Assembly (NCBI GenBank): GCA_963833745.1 | Contig: CAWHZD010000006.1 | Span: 682,001 to 746,000, forward strand | Direction: 5' to 3' | Length of the DNA: 64,000 bases | Source: AP-15 sp963833745 | GTDB taxonomy: Bacteria > Pseudomonadota > Alphaproteobacteria > ATCC43930 > CGMCC-115725 | Part shown: positions 52,966-61,621 of the stretch, piece after piece | How the letters are laid out: the number at the start of each line of letters is the position of its first letter | Numbering within the stretch: the first letter of the stretch is position 1 | Program-made: the position numbers and the translations under genes | Notes under the pieces: model-generated | The model's database searches: none | What the model saw: only the letters and a program-made list of their open reading frames with translations | What the model was told of the DNA's origin: nothing

Positions 52966-53018
52966 ATTACATATGATAGTGATACTCGACGCCGCTCGGA
53001 GCTAAATTGGGCGAGTCG

Positions 53019-53048
53019 TCACTCTGGCTTCGGCCGAAGCCAGAGTGA
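53019..53048. promoter_or_regulatory. Perfect 30-base palindrome upstream of an MFS transporter
   Basis: TCACTCTGGCTTCGG (53019-53033) is followed directly by its exact reverse complement (53034-53048), with no spacer. It ends 18 bases before the transporter ATG, just ahead of a GGGAGGA ribosome-binding site. As RNA it would form a strong hairpin without a following T-run; as DNA it would be a symmetrical operator. It may also end the upstream BamE-like transcript. Confidence 0.8.
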
Positions 53049-53066
53049 TATGAGGGAGGAACGAAC

Positions 53067-54365
53067 ATGCAAAGCGCGTCTATGGGGCGCACCTCGATTA
53101 CGGTGCCGGCGGCCAACCGTTGGCTCCAGCTGATCGTTGGCATCGTTTGCATGGTCATGACCGCCAATCTGCAATATGGCTGGACGTTGTTCGTCCACCC
53201 GATGAGCGTGGCGCATGGCTGGGCGGTGGCCGATATCCAGATCGCGTTCAGCCTGTTTGTCGCGCTCGAAACCTGGTTGACGCCGATCCAGGGGTGGATC
53301 GTCGACCGGATCGGGGCAAAAAATGGGCCGCGCCTGATGGTCGCCTTCGGTGGGATCACGATCGCGATTGGCTGGATGATCAACTCCGCCGCCGCCACGC
53401 TGGCGACGCTCTATCTCGGCGCGGCGCTCTCCGGTGTCGGCGCCGGCGCAATCTATGCAACCTGCGTGGGTAATGCGGTCAAGTGGTTCCCCGACCGACG
53501 CGGGCTTGCCGTCGGGCTGACCGCGGCCGGGTTTGGCGCCGGCGCGGCGCTGACCGTCGTGCCGATCCGCGCGATTATCGACGGTTATGGCTACGCAACA
53601 GCCTTTTTCTGGTTCGGGCTGGCGCAGGGCGCGGTTGTCTTTGTCATCGCCTGGCTGATGCGCGCGCCCTATCCCGGCGAGGCGCCGAATGTCGCAACAT
53701 CCAAGGTGATCCAGACCGCGGACAGCTTTTCGCCGCGCGCGATGCTGGCGACGCCGGTGTTCTGGCTGCTTTACGTCATGTTTGTGCTGGTTTCGGCGAG
53801 CGGGCTGATGGCGACTGCGCAGATCGCGCTGATCGCGCGTGATTTCCATGTCTCGAACTTGGTGCTGTTCGCCGGCGCCACGACGTTGACGGTGGCCCTG
53901 CTCGTCGACAATGTCGCCAACGGCGCGGCGCGGCCGTTGTTCGGATGGATTTCGGACAATATCGGCCGCGAATATACGATGGCGATCGCGTTTGGTCTCG
54001 GTGGGATCAGCTATTGGCTGCTGGGATCGCTCGGCACGGCTCCGTGGGCATTTGTAATCTTTGCCGGCCTGATTTTCCTGACCTGGGGCGAAATCTTCAG
54101 CCTGTTCCCGTCGACCTGCACCGACAGCTTCGGCCCGAAATTCGCGACCACCAATCTCAGCCTGCTCTACACCGCCAAAGGCGCTTCGGCGTTTCTGGTG
54201 CCGTTGGCAAATGTGATCGTTGCCGCGACCGGCAGCTGGCGGATGGTGTTCCTGGTCACGGCGATCATGAATTTTGTCGTAGTTGGCTTGGCGTTGTTCG
54301 TGCTGCGCCCGTTGCGCTCGCGCTCATTGGTGCGGCACGCCTATCGCCCGGCCGGCGCCCAGTGA
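53067..54365 (+). CDS. MFS transporter, OFA (oxalate/formate antiporter-like) family
   Basis: A 432-residue transporter with about 12 helices. The first helix segment LIVGIVCMVMTANLQYGWTLF, then VADIQIAFSLFVALETWLTP and QGWIVDRIGAKNGPRLMVAFG, match the OxlT-like oxalate/formate exchangers of alphaproteobacteria. Other family marks are GVGAGAIYATCVGNAVKWFPDRRG and TWGEIFSLFPSTCTDSFGPKFA. It would exchange a carboxylate across the inner membrane. The MetE-like copy C starts 22 bases after the stop, so the two probably act on the same compound. Confidence 0.88.
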   Translation: MQSASMGRTSITVPAANRWLQLIVGIVCMVMTANLQYGWTLFVHPMSVAHGWAVADIQIAFSLFVALETWLTPIQGWIVDRIGAKNGPRLMVAFGGITIAIGWMINSAAATLATLYLGAALSGVGAGAIYATCVGNAVKWFPDRRGLAVGLTAAGFGAGAALTVVPIRAIIDGYGYATAFFWFGLAQGAVVFVIAWLMRAPYPGEAPNVATSKVIQTADSFSPRAMLATPVFWLLYVMFVLVSASGLMATAQIALIARDFHVSNLVLFAGATTLTVALLVDNVANGAARPLFGWISDNIGREYTMAIAFGLGGISYWLLGSLGTAPWAFVIFAGLIFLTWGEIFSLFPSTCTDSFGPKFATTNLSLLYTAKGASAFLVPLANVIVAATGSWRMVFLVTAIMNFVVVGLALFVLRPLRSRSLVRHAYRPAGAQ

Positions 54366-54387
54366 ATGCTTTGTCAAGGGGTCAGGG

Positions 54388-55572
54388 ATGAAGCACAGCA
54401 GCGAACGCATTCTGACGACCCATGTCGGCAGCCTGCCGCGCCCGCCCGATCTGCTCGGCTTCCTCGAAGCCCGCGAAGCCGGGCGGCCGATCGAACCGGC
54501 GGCGTTCGACGCCTGTCTTGCAGCCTCGGTCCATGACGTCGTCAGAAAACAGGTCGCTACCGGCATCGACAGCGTCTGCGACGGCGAGTTCGGCAAGATC
54601 TCCTACACCTTCTATGTCCGCCATCGACTGTCGGGGATTGGCGCGTTTCGGGGTGGCGCCAATGACCGGCCGCCGCAGACGGCGGCGCATCGCGATCTGC
54701 TCGACCATCCCGATTTTCACGAGCGGCTGAACGAAAAGCGCGGCGGCACCTCGTGGTTCAGCCGCGAAGCGGTGCCGTGCTGCATCGGCCCCGTCGTCTA
54801 CAGCAATCGCCGGCCGCTGGAGGTGGATCTCGCCAACCTCGCCGCGGCATGTGCCGCGGTGACGCCTGCCGAGGCGTTTATGAATGCGGCCTCACCCGGG
54901 GTGCTGACCAAGTTCGTGCCCGATCGGCATTACCAAAACGAAGACGCTTATGTCGAAGCCCTGGCTGACGCGCTCAAGGAAGAATACGAGGCCATCCACA
55001 ACGCCGGCTTTATCCTGCAGATCGACGCACCCGATCTTGGTTCGGCCCGGCACAACCAGTATCAGCATCTGTCCGACGACGAATTTCTGCGCATAGCGGG
55101 GCGCAACATCGCCGCGCTCAACCACGCCACCGCTAACATTCCGCCCGACGCGATGCGAATGCATCTGTGCTGGGGCAATTACGAGGGGCCGCACACCCAC
55201 GACATCCCGCTCGCCAAGATTTTGGGTGTGGCGATGCAAGCGCGGCCCTCAGGGCTGTCATTTGAGGCCGCCAACCCCCGCCACGCCCATGAATGGGAAG
55301 ATCTGCGCGATGCCAAGATCCCCGACGACAAGGTGCTGATCCCCGGCGTCATCGATTCGACGACGAATTTTGTCGAACATCCACGGCTGGTCGCCCAGCG
55401 CATCGCCAACTTCGCCGATACCGTCGGGCGCGAGCGGGTGATTGCCGGCGCCGATTGCGGCTTTGCGACCTTCGCCTTTGTCGACAACGCGGTAACCCCG
55501 TCGGTCGTGTGGGCCAAGTTCTCGGCGCTCACCGAGGGGGCACGCATCGCCAGCGACCGGCTGTGGGGTTGA
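54388..55572 (+). CDS. Cobalamin-independent methionine synthase-like protein, copy C
   Basis: A 394-residue MetE catalytic-domain protein starting MKHSSERILTTHVGSLPRPP. Zinc-site segments are MRMHLCWGNYEGPHTHD and GADCGFATFAF. Copy C has an extra Cys-containing turn (SREAVPCCIGPVVYSNRRP) that copy A lacks. GGGTCAGGG precedes the ATG. It forms an apparent two-gene operon with the OFA-type transporter. This points to a role in degrading or de-alkylating an imported acid rather than making methionine (inference). Confidence 0.87.
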   Translation: MKHSSERILTTHVGSLPRPPDLLGFLEAREAGRPIEPAAFDACLAASVHDVVRKQVATGIDSVCDGEFGKISYTFYVRHRLSGIGAFRGGANDRPPQTAAHRDLLDHPDFHERLNEKRGGTSWFSREAVPCCIGPVVYSNRRPLEVDLANLAAACAAVTPAEAFMNAASPGVLTKFVPDRHYQNEDAYVEALADALKEEYEAIHNAGFILQIDAPDLGSARHNQYQHLSDDEFLRIAGRNIAALNHATANIPPDAMRMHLCWGNYEGPHTHDIPLAKILGVAMQARPSGLSFEAANPRHAHEWEDLRDAKIPDDKVLIPGVIDSTTNFVEHPRLVAQRIANFADTVGRERVIAGADCGFATFAFVDNAVTPSVVWAKFSALTEGARIASDRLWG

Positions 55573-55577
55573 GACGA

Positions 55578-56447
55578 TCAGGCTGACACGGGCAATGCGA
55601 TCGGGAAATTATCGATCAGCCGGGTGCGGCCGAGATAGGCGGCGGCCAGGACGCGGGCGGTACCGCGGACGACGAGCGGCATTGGCGCCAGAGTTTCGGC
55701 ATCGCGGATTTCGAGATATTCAACCTTGAACCCGGCCATCGCAAGCTCGACGCGGCCCTGCTCGGTCACGCTGGCAACAGTTGCAGGGGCGCGCTCGAGA
55801 GTGGCGGCAACATTGTGCAGAACGCTAGCCAGGCCGGGGGCGATGCGGCGCTGCTCAGGTGACAGATACGCGTTGCGCGAGGACAAGGCGAGGCCATCCG
55901 GCTCGCGTACGGTAGCTACGCCTTCGATCTTGGCCGGGATGTCGAGGTCGCGCGCCAAACGGCGGATTATCAGCAATTGCTGGTAGTCCTTTTCGCCGAA
56001 ATAGGCGACGTCTGGCAGCGATTGGATCAACAGCTTGGTTACGACCGTCGCGACGCCGTCGAAATGACCGGCGCGATGGGATCCGCACAGCCCCTCGCTC
56101 AACCCGCCAACTCGAACCAGGGTCGAAAACTGCGGCGGATAAATCTCCGCGGCGGCGGGGACAAAGGCGAGATCCACGCCTGCTGATTGCAGCATGTCGA
56201 GATCGGCAGCCTCGCGGCGCGGGTAGGCGCCGAGATCTTCGTTCGGCGCGAATTGTTTCGGATTGACGAAGATCGTCGCGACGACCCGATCGCAGCCGTC
56301 GCGTGCCGCTGCAACCAGCGCTATGTGACCCGCATGCAGCGCTCCCATCGTCGGCACGAGGCCGATGCACTCGCGAGTGTCGCGCCAAATGGCGAGGCTT
56401 GTTCTGAGATCGGCGATCGTTCGCGCTACCCGCACCCGGACCTCCAT
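55578..56447 (-). CDS. panC: Pantoate-beta-alanine ligase
   Basis: A 289-residue enzyme joining pantoate and beta-alanine with ATP to make pantothenate. The nucleotidyl-transferase HxGH-like motif is in LVPTMGALHAGHIALVAAA. ATIFVNPKQFAPNEDLGAYPR is next, then GLCGSHRAGHFDGVATVVTKLL and PDVAYFGEKDYQQLLIIRRL, and the KMSKS-like loop is DGLALSSRNAYLSPEQR. Start set at ATG 56447; a longer frame to 56513 adds 22 unlikely residues. Tail to tail with the MetE-like copy C, 5 bases apart. No panB or panD is nearby. Confidence 0.95.
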   Translation of the reverse strand: MEVRVRVARTIADLRTSLAIWRDTRECIGLVPTMGALHAGHIALVAAARDGCDRVVATIFVNPKQFAPNEDLGAYPRREAADLDMLQSAGVDLAFVPAAAEIYPPQFSTLVRVGGLSEGLCGSHRAGHFDGVATVVTKLLIQSLPDVAYFGEKDYQQLLIIRRLARDLDIPAKIEGVATVREPDGLALSSRNAYLSPEQRRIAPGLASVLHNVAATLERAPATVASVTEQGRVELAMAGFKVEYLEIRDAETLAPMPLVVRGTARVLAAAYLGRTRLIDNFPIALPVSA

Positions 56448-56827
56448 CCTTGTCGGCTGCGACAAATTAGCAAACGCGGGCCGGTCCGTCCCGTATTCCG
56501 GTAACAGAAACAAAACTAAGACTTTATGGCGAATAGAGAAGTCACATCTTTGCTATGTATATTTGGCCCAAAGTCAAAAGTTTGTAGACAACGTATTATT
56601 TAAGGACTTCTTGTAAGACTCCTCTTTGTTCATGGTGTGCGCGGCGGCTTCCGGCGCTGCATTTTCGCGCGGTAGCCGCGTCGCCAAGCGTCGCTCGACT
56701 TGCCGCACCGATCTCGTGACCGAACCCGATCGGCTGCTGGTTAACATCGGTAGCAAGTCTAAACTAGCGCGCGTATTTCTCGATACCTCAGTTGCGCCCT
56801 CGATATTTCGGCTAGGTCAAAGCGAGG
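56448..56827. promoter_or_regulatory. Region between panC and the epimerase gene, with an AT-rich patch
   Basis: About 380 bases. Positions 56505-56625 are strikingly AT-rich for this genome and contain TTATTTAAGG-like promoter-type sequence. It lies behind the panC start, so it probably holds the panC promoter. No gene is supported. Confidence 0.45.
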
Positions 56828-57784
56828 CTAAGCCAACGCGTGGGCTGCTTGCCTGCGATGCGCGAGCGCTTTGAGCGTCAGCGCCAGACCATCAAGCAAG
56901 CTCGCCCGGGCGCAAAAGCCAAGTTCTTTAGCCGCTCGCCGTGGGTCGCCAATCGAAACCGGCACCTCGGCACACCGCGCCGGGCCGTAACAGGCGACAA
57001 GCTCGGTATGGCACAAATCGGCGATCGACTCTGCGAGCCCGCGCACGGTGGTCCCTCGCCCGGTACAGATATTGAACAGCGGCGCCGATGCGCTCGCCGC
57101 CGGCATTGCTCGCCTCAACGCCGCGACGGCATCGGCAATAAAGGTGAAGTCACGCACCTGGCTTCCGTCGCCGAAGATCTCTATCGGCTCGCCGCGTTGC
57201 AGGCGGTCGAGAAAGATTGCGATTACCCCTGAATAGGGCGAGTGCGGATCCTGGCGGGGACCGTAGATGTTGAAAAAGCGTAGTCCGATCGTGCGCAACC
57301 CGTGAGTCAGCCCAGCAGCACGAGCGTGTAGTTCGCAGCCTCGCTTGTCCGCACCGTACGCACTGAGCGGCGCGGTGCAGCTCTGCTCCTCCGCCGGCGC
57401 AGCGCCGGAGTTACCGTATACGGCGGCGGTCGAGGCATAGACGACCGGCACGTCGCCATCCTTGCGCAAACGCCGTGCCGCATTGAAGACGTTGATCGTA
57501 CCGGTCAAATTTACCTGGTGAGTGCGCAGCCAATCGCGATTGCCTTGCTCAACCGAAGCAATCGCTGCCAGGTGAAAGCAACCTTCGATGCCGTCGAATG
57601 CGGGTCCGATGACGTCGGGGTCAGTGATGTCGGCTCTGATAAACTCGACCTCTGCCTGGATGTTGTCGCGCCGGCCGCTCGAGAGATCGTCGATCACCCT
57701 GACGGAATGCCCGTCATCGATCAGTGAGTTTACGAGATGCGAGCCGATAAAGCCGGCACCACCAGTCACCAGATAACGAGCCAT
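56828..57784 (-). CDS. NAD-dependent sugar epimerase/dehydratase (UDP-glucose 4-epimerase-like)
   Basis: A 318-residue extended short-chain dehydrogenase. NAD site YLVTGGAGFIGSHLVNSLI, the FHLAAIASVEQG segment, the catalytic Ser/Thr region VVYASTAAVYGNSG, and the Y-x-x-x-K pair in APLSAYGADKRGCEL. FFNIYGPRQDPHSPYSGVIAIF is the nucleotide-sugar-binding region. It resembles UDP-GlcNAc/UDP-Glc 4-epimerases (WbpP/GalE type) and would supply a sugar for LPS or exopolysaccharide. The gene starts at 57784, beside a 600-base gene-free stretch. Confidence 0.9.
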   Translation of the reverse strand: MARYLVTGGAGFIGSHLVNSLIDDGHSVRVIDDLSSGRRDNIQAEVEFIRADITDPDVIGPAFDGIEGCFHLAAIASVEQGNRDWLRTHQVNLTGTINVFNAARRLRKDGDVPVVYASTAAVYGNSGAAPAEEQSCTAPLSAYGADKRGCELHARAAGLTHGLRTIGLRFFNIYGPRQDPHSPYSGVIAIFLDRLQRGEPIEIFGDGSQVRDFTFIADAVAALRRAMPAASASAPLFNICTGRGTTVRGLAESIADLCHTELVACYGPARCAEVPVSIGDPRRAAKELGFCARASLLDGLALTLKALAHRRQAAHALA

Positions 57785-58386
57785 CCGTGATCCTTAGATC
57801 AGTTGAGAAGCGGTTGTAGACCAGTCGCGAATCAAGCGGTCGAGGCATGTCTCCTGCGATCGGTGAGGGCCAGTCGTTGCCGTCAATCTCGACAGAGCGC
57901 CAGCCTGTCAATCTCGACGGAGCGCCAGCCGGGGGAAACAACCAAAGGCCCCGGGGGTTCCATGCCGCGCCCTTCTCAGTCATAATTTTCCAGATAGACA
58001 AATTTCGATCCCGATCCGCGCGTTATGTTTAGCCTCCGCGAGTACACTTAGCGTCCATTTGGCTTGGTGAAAAGCGAAATCAAGGTTAACATTTTCGTAA
58101 TACCGTTTCAGCGCCTCCCCGATCGGAAATTGGCCGGACGCTAAGTTGAAGTTGGCTCGACGGTCTTGGTGTCCGCTCCTCGCGGGGGAGCGGGTCCAGA
58201 AGTGCACGGCGATATCCGGTTCGCAATGCATTGAATTCGCTTTCTAAGATACTCACTAAGCCTACCATCAGATGATCACATCCTGAGTGAACCAGGACGA
58301 TAGCAGCACGACAGCATTCGGAAGCTGAAGTCGAAGCGAAAGGGATGGGTGCCGAACCCACGACCGGGTCAGCGCTCCACCCAGCT
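57785..58386. other. Gene-free region with a 25-base tandem duplication
   Basis: About 600 bases between the epimerase start and the end of an MFS gene, with no convincing reading frame. A 25-base unit beginning GTCAATCTCGAC occurs twice in tandem (57882-57906 and 57907-57931), differing by an A/G at position 13 and at the last base. No promoter pair stands out. Confidence 0.6.
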
Positions 58387-59568
58387 TCAGTTTCCCGGCG
58401 TAGGTGCCTCCGGCGGCACCCGAACCAATCCGAGCGCAGCAAACGCCGCGAGGCTGAGCCCGGCCGACACCCACAGCGCGCCGAGCCCGATCCGGGTCGT
58501 CATCAGGCCGAAGAGCAGTGGTGCTGCGGCGGTCGTCACGCGCGCCGGGGCGGCGATGATGCCGGTGCGGCGGCCGTAGCCGACCGGGCCGTACAGTGCC
58601 AACGGCAGGGTCCCGCGCGAGATCGTCAATAGTCCGTTGCCGCCGCCGTGCAACACCGCAAAACCGGCCGCCGCCGGTGCGCCGAACATGCCCAGAAACG
58701 CCGCGCCGAGCGGATGCAGGATCAGCGCGATGCGGGTTGATACCAGCGGGTGCAGCCGCTTCAGTACGCCGAACTCGAACAATCTGGCGACGACCTGCGC
58801 CGGCCCCATCAATGACGCGGCGGCGATGGCTGCCGTCGTTGAGGCGCCCGCCACCTCCAATAAATGCGGCAGATGCGCCGCCATCGCGCCGGTGACAAAG
58901 CCAACCGCGCCAAACACAAAGCCCAGAACGACCATGCCGTTGGCGGGCGCGGGTGCGGACGATTGCGGCGCAGTGCCCGTCGCCGACATCCCCGCCGGCT
59001 TCGGGATCAGAAACCGGTTGATCGGCAGGCAGACCAACAGGTTGAGCGCCGCCCAGCCGAAACAGGCGCCGCGCCAGCCGAAGCTGGCGTTGAGCCAGGC
59101 CGAAAGCGGCCAGACGACGGTGCTGGCAAATCCGGCGATCAAGGTGATGCCGGTGATCGCGCTACGCGCCTCGCGGCCATAGAGCGCGGTCAGCGCGGCA
59201 AAGGCAGGGTCATAGAGGCCCATCGCCATGCCAAAGCCGAGCACGACCCAGGCGCCCGCCAACCCGATCGGCCCTTGAGCGAGGCCCAGCCAAGCGAGCC
59301 CGGCCGCGAGCACCAGGTTCGACAGCATCAAGACGCCGCGCCCGCCACGACGGTCGATCGCGCGCCCGATCACCGGGCCGAGTGCGGCTTGCAGCAGCAA
59401 CGACGCCGAGAAACAGCCGAAGAACAGCGATTTCGACACGTGCAACCCGGCGGCAATCGGGTCGGCTAGGATCGCAGGCAGGTAATAGCTCGACGCCCAG
59501 GCCAGGGTCTGCGTCGTCCCGAGGGCTGCGACGGTCAAGGTCTTGCACGTCGGGCGGAACGCGCTCAC
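58387..59568 (-). CDS. MFS transporter
   Basis: A 393-residue transporter of 12 predicted helices. The N-terminus TLAWASSYYLPAILADPIAAGL, then ALGPVIGRAIDRRGGRGVLM (motif A-like), and GLYDPAFAALTALYGREAR are shared with MFS proteins near small-aromatic catabolic genes. GTG at 59568 overlaps the stop of the upstream carboxymuconolactone-decarboxylase-like gene in a GTGA tetranucleotide, indicating translational coupling. Longer frames upstream run through that gene. Substrate unknown. Confidence 0.82.
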   Translation of the reverse strand: MSAFRPTCKTLTVAALGTTQTLAWASSYYLPAILADPIAAGLHVSKSLFFGCFSASLLLQAALGPVIGRAIDRRGGRGVLMLSNLVLAAGLAWLGLAQGPIGLAGAWVVLGFGMAMGLYDPAFAALTALYGREARSAITGITLIAGFASTVVWPLSAWLNASFGWRGACFGWAALNLLVCLPINRFLIPKPAGMSATGTAPQSSAPAPANGMVVLGFVFGAVGFVTGAMAAHLPHLLEVAGASTTAAIAAASLMGPAQVVARLFEFGVLKRLHPLVSTRIALILHPLGAAFLGMFGAPAAAGFAVLHGGGNGLLTISRGTLPLALYGPVGYGRRTGIIAAPARVTTAAAPLLFGLMTTRIGLGALWVSAGLSLAAFAALGLVRVPPEAPTPGN

Positions 59569-59966
59569 CGCGTTTTGGCGTCCTCCTCCTTCAACACCTC
59601 GGGGGCGATGCGAAAGCTTTCGAGTGCGGCCGGTACCCCGCAATAGACCGTCGTGTGCAGCAGTACTTCCTGGATCTCCTCGCGGGTGACGCCGTTGTTC
59701 AAGGCGCCGCGCACATGCAGCCGCACCTCGTTCGGCCGGTTGAGCGCGGTCAGCATCGCCAGATTGATGATGCTGCGCGTTTTCTTGTCGAGGCCCGGCC
59801 GGTTCCACACCTCGCCCCAGCACCATTCGGTCACGAGCTTCTGGAAGGGTTGGGTGAACGCGTCGGCATTCTGGATCGAACGGTCGACATATTCGGCGCC
59901 GAGCACTGCCCGCCGCATTGCCAAGCCCTTGTCGAACAGTTCGCCATGCCCGCCATCATCCGCCAT
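59565..59966 (-). CDS. Carboxymuconolactone decarboxylase family protein (PcaC-like)
   Basis: A 133-residue all-helical protein of the PcaC/CMD family. Motifs are FTQPFQKLVTEWCWGEVWNRPGL, RSIINLAMLTALNRPNEVRLH, GALNNGVTREEIQEVLLHTTVYCG and VPAALESF. True PcaC decarboxylates 4-carboxymuconolactone in the protocatechuate branch of the beta-ketoadipate pathway. The lone copy and the coupled transporter (GTGA overlap) suggest a related enzyme for an imported compound. There is no CxxC, so it is not an AhpD-type peroxidase. Confidence 0.88.
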   Translation of the reverse strand: MADDGGHGELFDKGLAMRRAVLGAEYVDRSIQNADAFTQPFQKLVTEWCWGEVWNRPGLDKKTRSIINLAMLTALNRPNEVRLHVRGALNNGVTREEIQEVLLHTTVYCGVPAALESFRIAPEVLKEEDAKTR

Positions 59967-60057
59967 GGTCTCCTCCGATCGTGGTGCGCCGCCACTATTC
60001 GGCGGTGCCGCCGCGATGGCAACTGCGGCGTCACCCGGGGCTCCACCGCCGCTGGAT

Positions 60058-60693
60058 CTAGGCGGATGGGGTGCGCGCCCCGATCAGCGCGGCGAGCCAG
60101 GCGCGAAACCGGCGATCAGTGTCGGCGCCCTTGGCGAGCCCGGCGCTGCGGCGGAACTGGGTGCCGTAGATCGCGTCGCCCAGCGCCGCGATGGCGATCA
60201 GGTGAACCAGAAATTGGCTGTCCTCGCGCGCCACCTTGGCGCCGGGTGGGGCTGAAGCGACGCGGCGGGCGTGCAGGTGATCAGCGATCTCGCGCTGGAT
60301 CATCGTCGAGCCGCCCTGGTCGCCGTCAGGGTCGACGGTCGCGAGCCAGGCCAGCCGCTGCCCGAGCCCACCACGAAACGCGTCGAACACCCGGGCGAGC
60401 TGCTGCTCGGTCGTGTGGTTGGGGTCGGTCGTCGCGGCGACCAGCTTGTCGCCGAGCTCGACGATCGCCGCGCGCGTCAACGCGCGCACCAGACCCGCGC
60501 GGTTGCCAAAATGATGCAGGATCAGCGGGTGCGAGACGCCGGCGGCGGTGGCAATGTCGTGCAGCCGCAGCCCTTCGGGTCCGGTGCGCGCGATTGCGGC
60601 CTGCGCCGCGTCGAGGATCAGGCGGCGCGCCTCGTCCGGCGTGCGGCGGACCCGCCTGGCGCTCTCAGCCATTCTCGGGATGCCTCTTGACAT
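60058..60693 (-). CDS. TetR-family transcriptional regulator
   Basis: A 211-residue repressor-type protein. The N-terminal helix-turn-helix is at about residues 17-62 (TPDEARRLILDAAQAAIAR, LRLHDIATAAGVSHPLILHH, FGNRAGLVRAL). The C-terminal ligand-binding domain is helical and variable, so no ligand is indicated. It is divergent from the COQ4-like gene, and a perfect palindrome lies between them, which it probably binds. Start ATG 60693; an in-frame ATG at 60672 is possible. Confidence 0.9.
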   Translation of the reverse strand: MSRGIPRMAESARRVRRTPDEARRLILDAAQAAIARTGPEGLRLHDIATAAGVSHPLILHHFGNRAGLVRALTRAAIVELGDKLVAATTDPNHTTEQQLARVFDAFRGGLGQRLAWLATVDPDGDQGGSTMIQREIADHLHARRVASAPPGAKVAREDSQFLVHLIAIAALGDAIYGTQFRRSAGLAKGADTDRRFRAWLAALIGARTPSA

Positions 60694-60721
60694 AGTGACA
60701 TGCTGACAATATTGTCAGCAT
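60688..60721 (+). promoter_or_regulatory. Palindromic operator over the COQ4-like gene promoter
   Basis: A perfect 22-base palindrome spans 60700-60721, with half-site ATGCTGACAAT. TTGACA at 60688-60693 and TATTGT at 60710-60715, 16 bases apart, make a good promoter reading right. The palindrome covers the -10 element, so a bound TetR protein would block it and probably its own gene as well. Confidence 0.75.
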
Positions 60722-60760
60722 CGGTGATCTTCCAATGTCAGACCTTACGAGGATCGGGCC

Positions 60761-61507
60761 ATGGCACAACCCACCAGCACGCGCCTTCAGCCGATTGCCG
60801 CCCTGCGCGCCATGCGCAGCCTGCAGCGCAACCGCGAGGACACGCGACAGGCGGTTTTGCTGATCGACGCGCTGCGCGGCAAGACCTCGCTGCGCCAGTT
60901 CGCGCGGTTTCGTCAGACCAAAACCGGCCGGGTGGTGCTCGCCGAGCGCCGCCAGCTGCTCGACCGGCTGAGCGACCGCGACTGCCTTGCCGCACTCCCA
61001 CCCGGCTCGCTCGGGCGCTCCTATCACGAATTTATGGCGACGGAAAACCTGACAGCCGAAGGACTGGTCGAAGCCTCGCAAATTCGCGATACCTTACCGC
61101 TGAGGGACGATTACACCCTGTTCCGCGAGCGCAGCCGCGAAACCCACGATCTATTGCATATCGTCACCGGCTACGGCCGCGACCCGCTCGGCGAGGGCTG
61201 CGTGCTCGCGTTTTCGTTCGCGCAGACCGGGCTTAAGGGGTTCGCGGTGATCGCGTTCGTCGTCGCCCAGCGGATCTCCCGGCGGCTGCGCGGCCAGCCG
61301 GTGCGGCGGGCGGTATTCGAAGCCTATCGCCACGGGCGGCGGGCAGGGTGGCTGTATGGGGTCGATTGGGAGAACCTGTTGGCCGCGCCGGTCGAGGCGA
61401 TCAGGGCGCGGTATCGGATCACCCCGGCAACCTATTATCCCAAAGTGCTGGCGGCGGTGCGCGCCGCGCGGGCGGAAAAGGCGAGGCTTATTCGCGCTGC
61501 CGCCTGA
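60761..61507 (+). CDS. COQ4-family protein (ubiquinone biosynthesis-associated)
   Basis: A 248-residue COQ4-like protein. The metal-binding motif HDxxH-x11-E is intact: H129-D130, H133 and E145 in THDLLHIVTGYGRDPLGEG. Also present are RQFARFRQTKTGRVVLAERR and PPGSLGRSYHEFMATENL, as in COQ4. Mitochondrial COQ4 organises the ubiquinone synthesis complex; the bacterial relatives are less studied. The gene is under the TetR-like operator at 60700 and not near other ubi genes. A GAGGA ribosome-binding site precedes ATG 60761. Confidence 0.85.
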   Translation: MAQPTSTRLQPIAALRAMRSLQRNREDTRQAVLLIDALRGKTSLRQFARFRQTKTGRVVLAERRQLLDRLSDRDCLAALPPGSLGRSYHEFMATENLTAEGLVEASQIRDTLPLRDDYTLFRERSRETHDLLHIVTGYGRDPLGEGCVLAFSFAQTGLKGFAVIAFVVAQRISRRLRGQPVRRAVFEAYRHGRRAGWLYGVDWENLLAAPVEAIRARYRITPATYYPKVLAAVRAARAEKARLIRAAA

Positions 61508-61621
61508 CCCGCGGCCGGATGCGCTCATAAAACCTCGCTCTGTCCAGCGATGTGATCGCGCGCTTTACCGGTGCCGCCCGATCTGACACGATCGGGCGCG
61601 GTCCGTCACGGGAGGAAAGCG

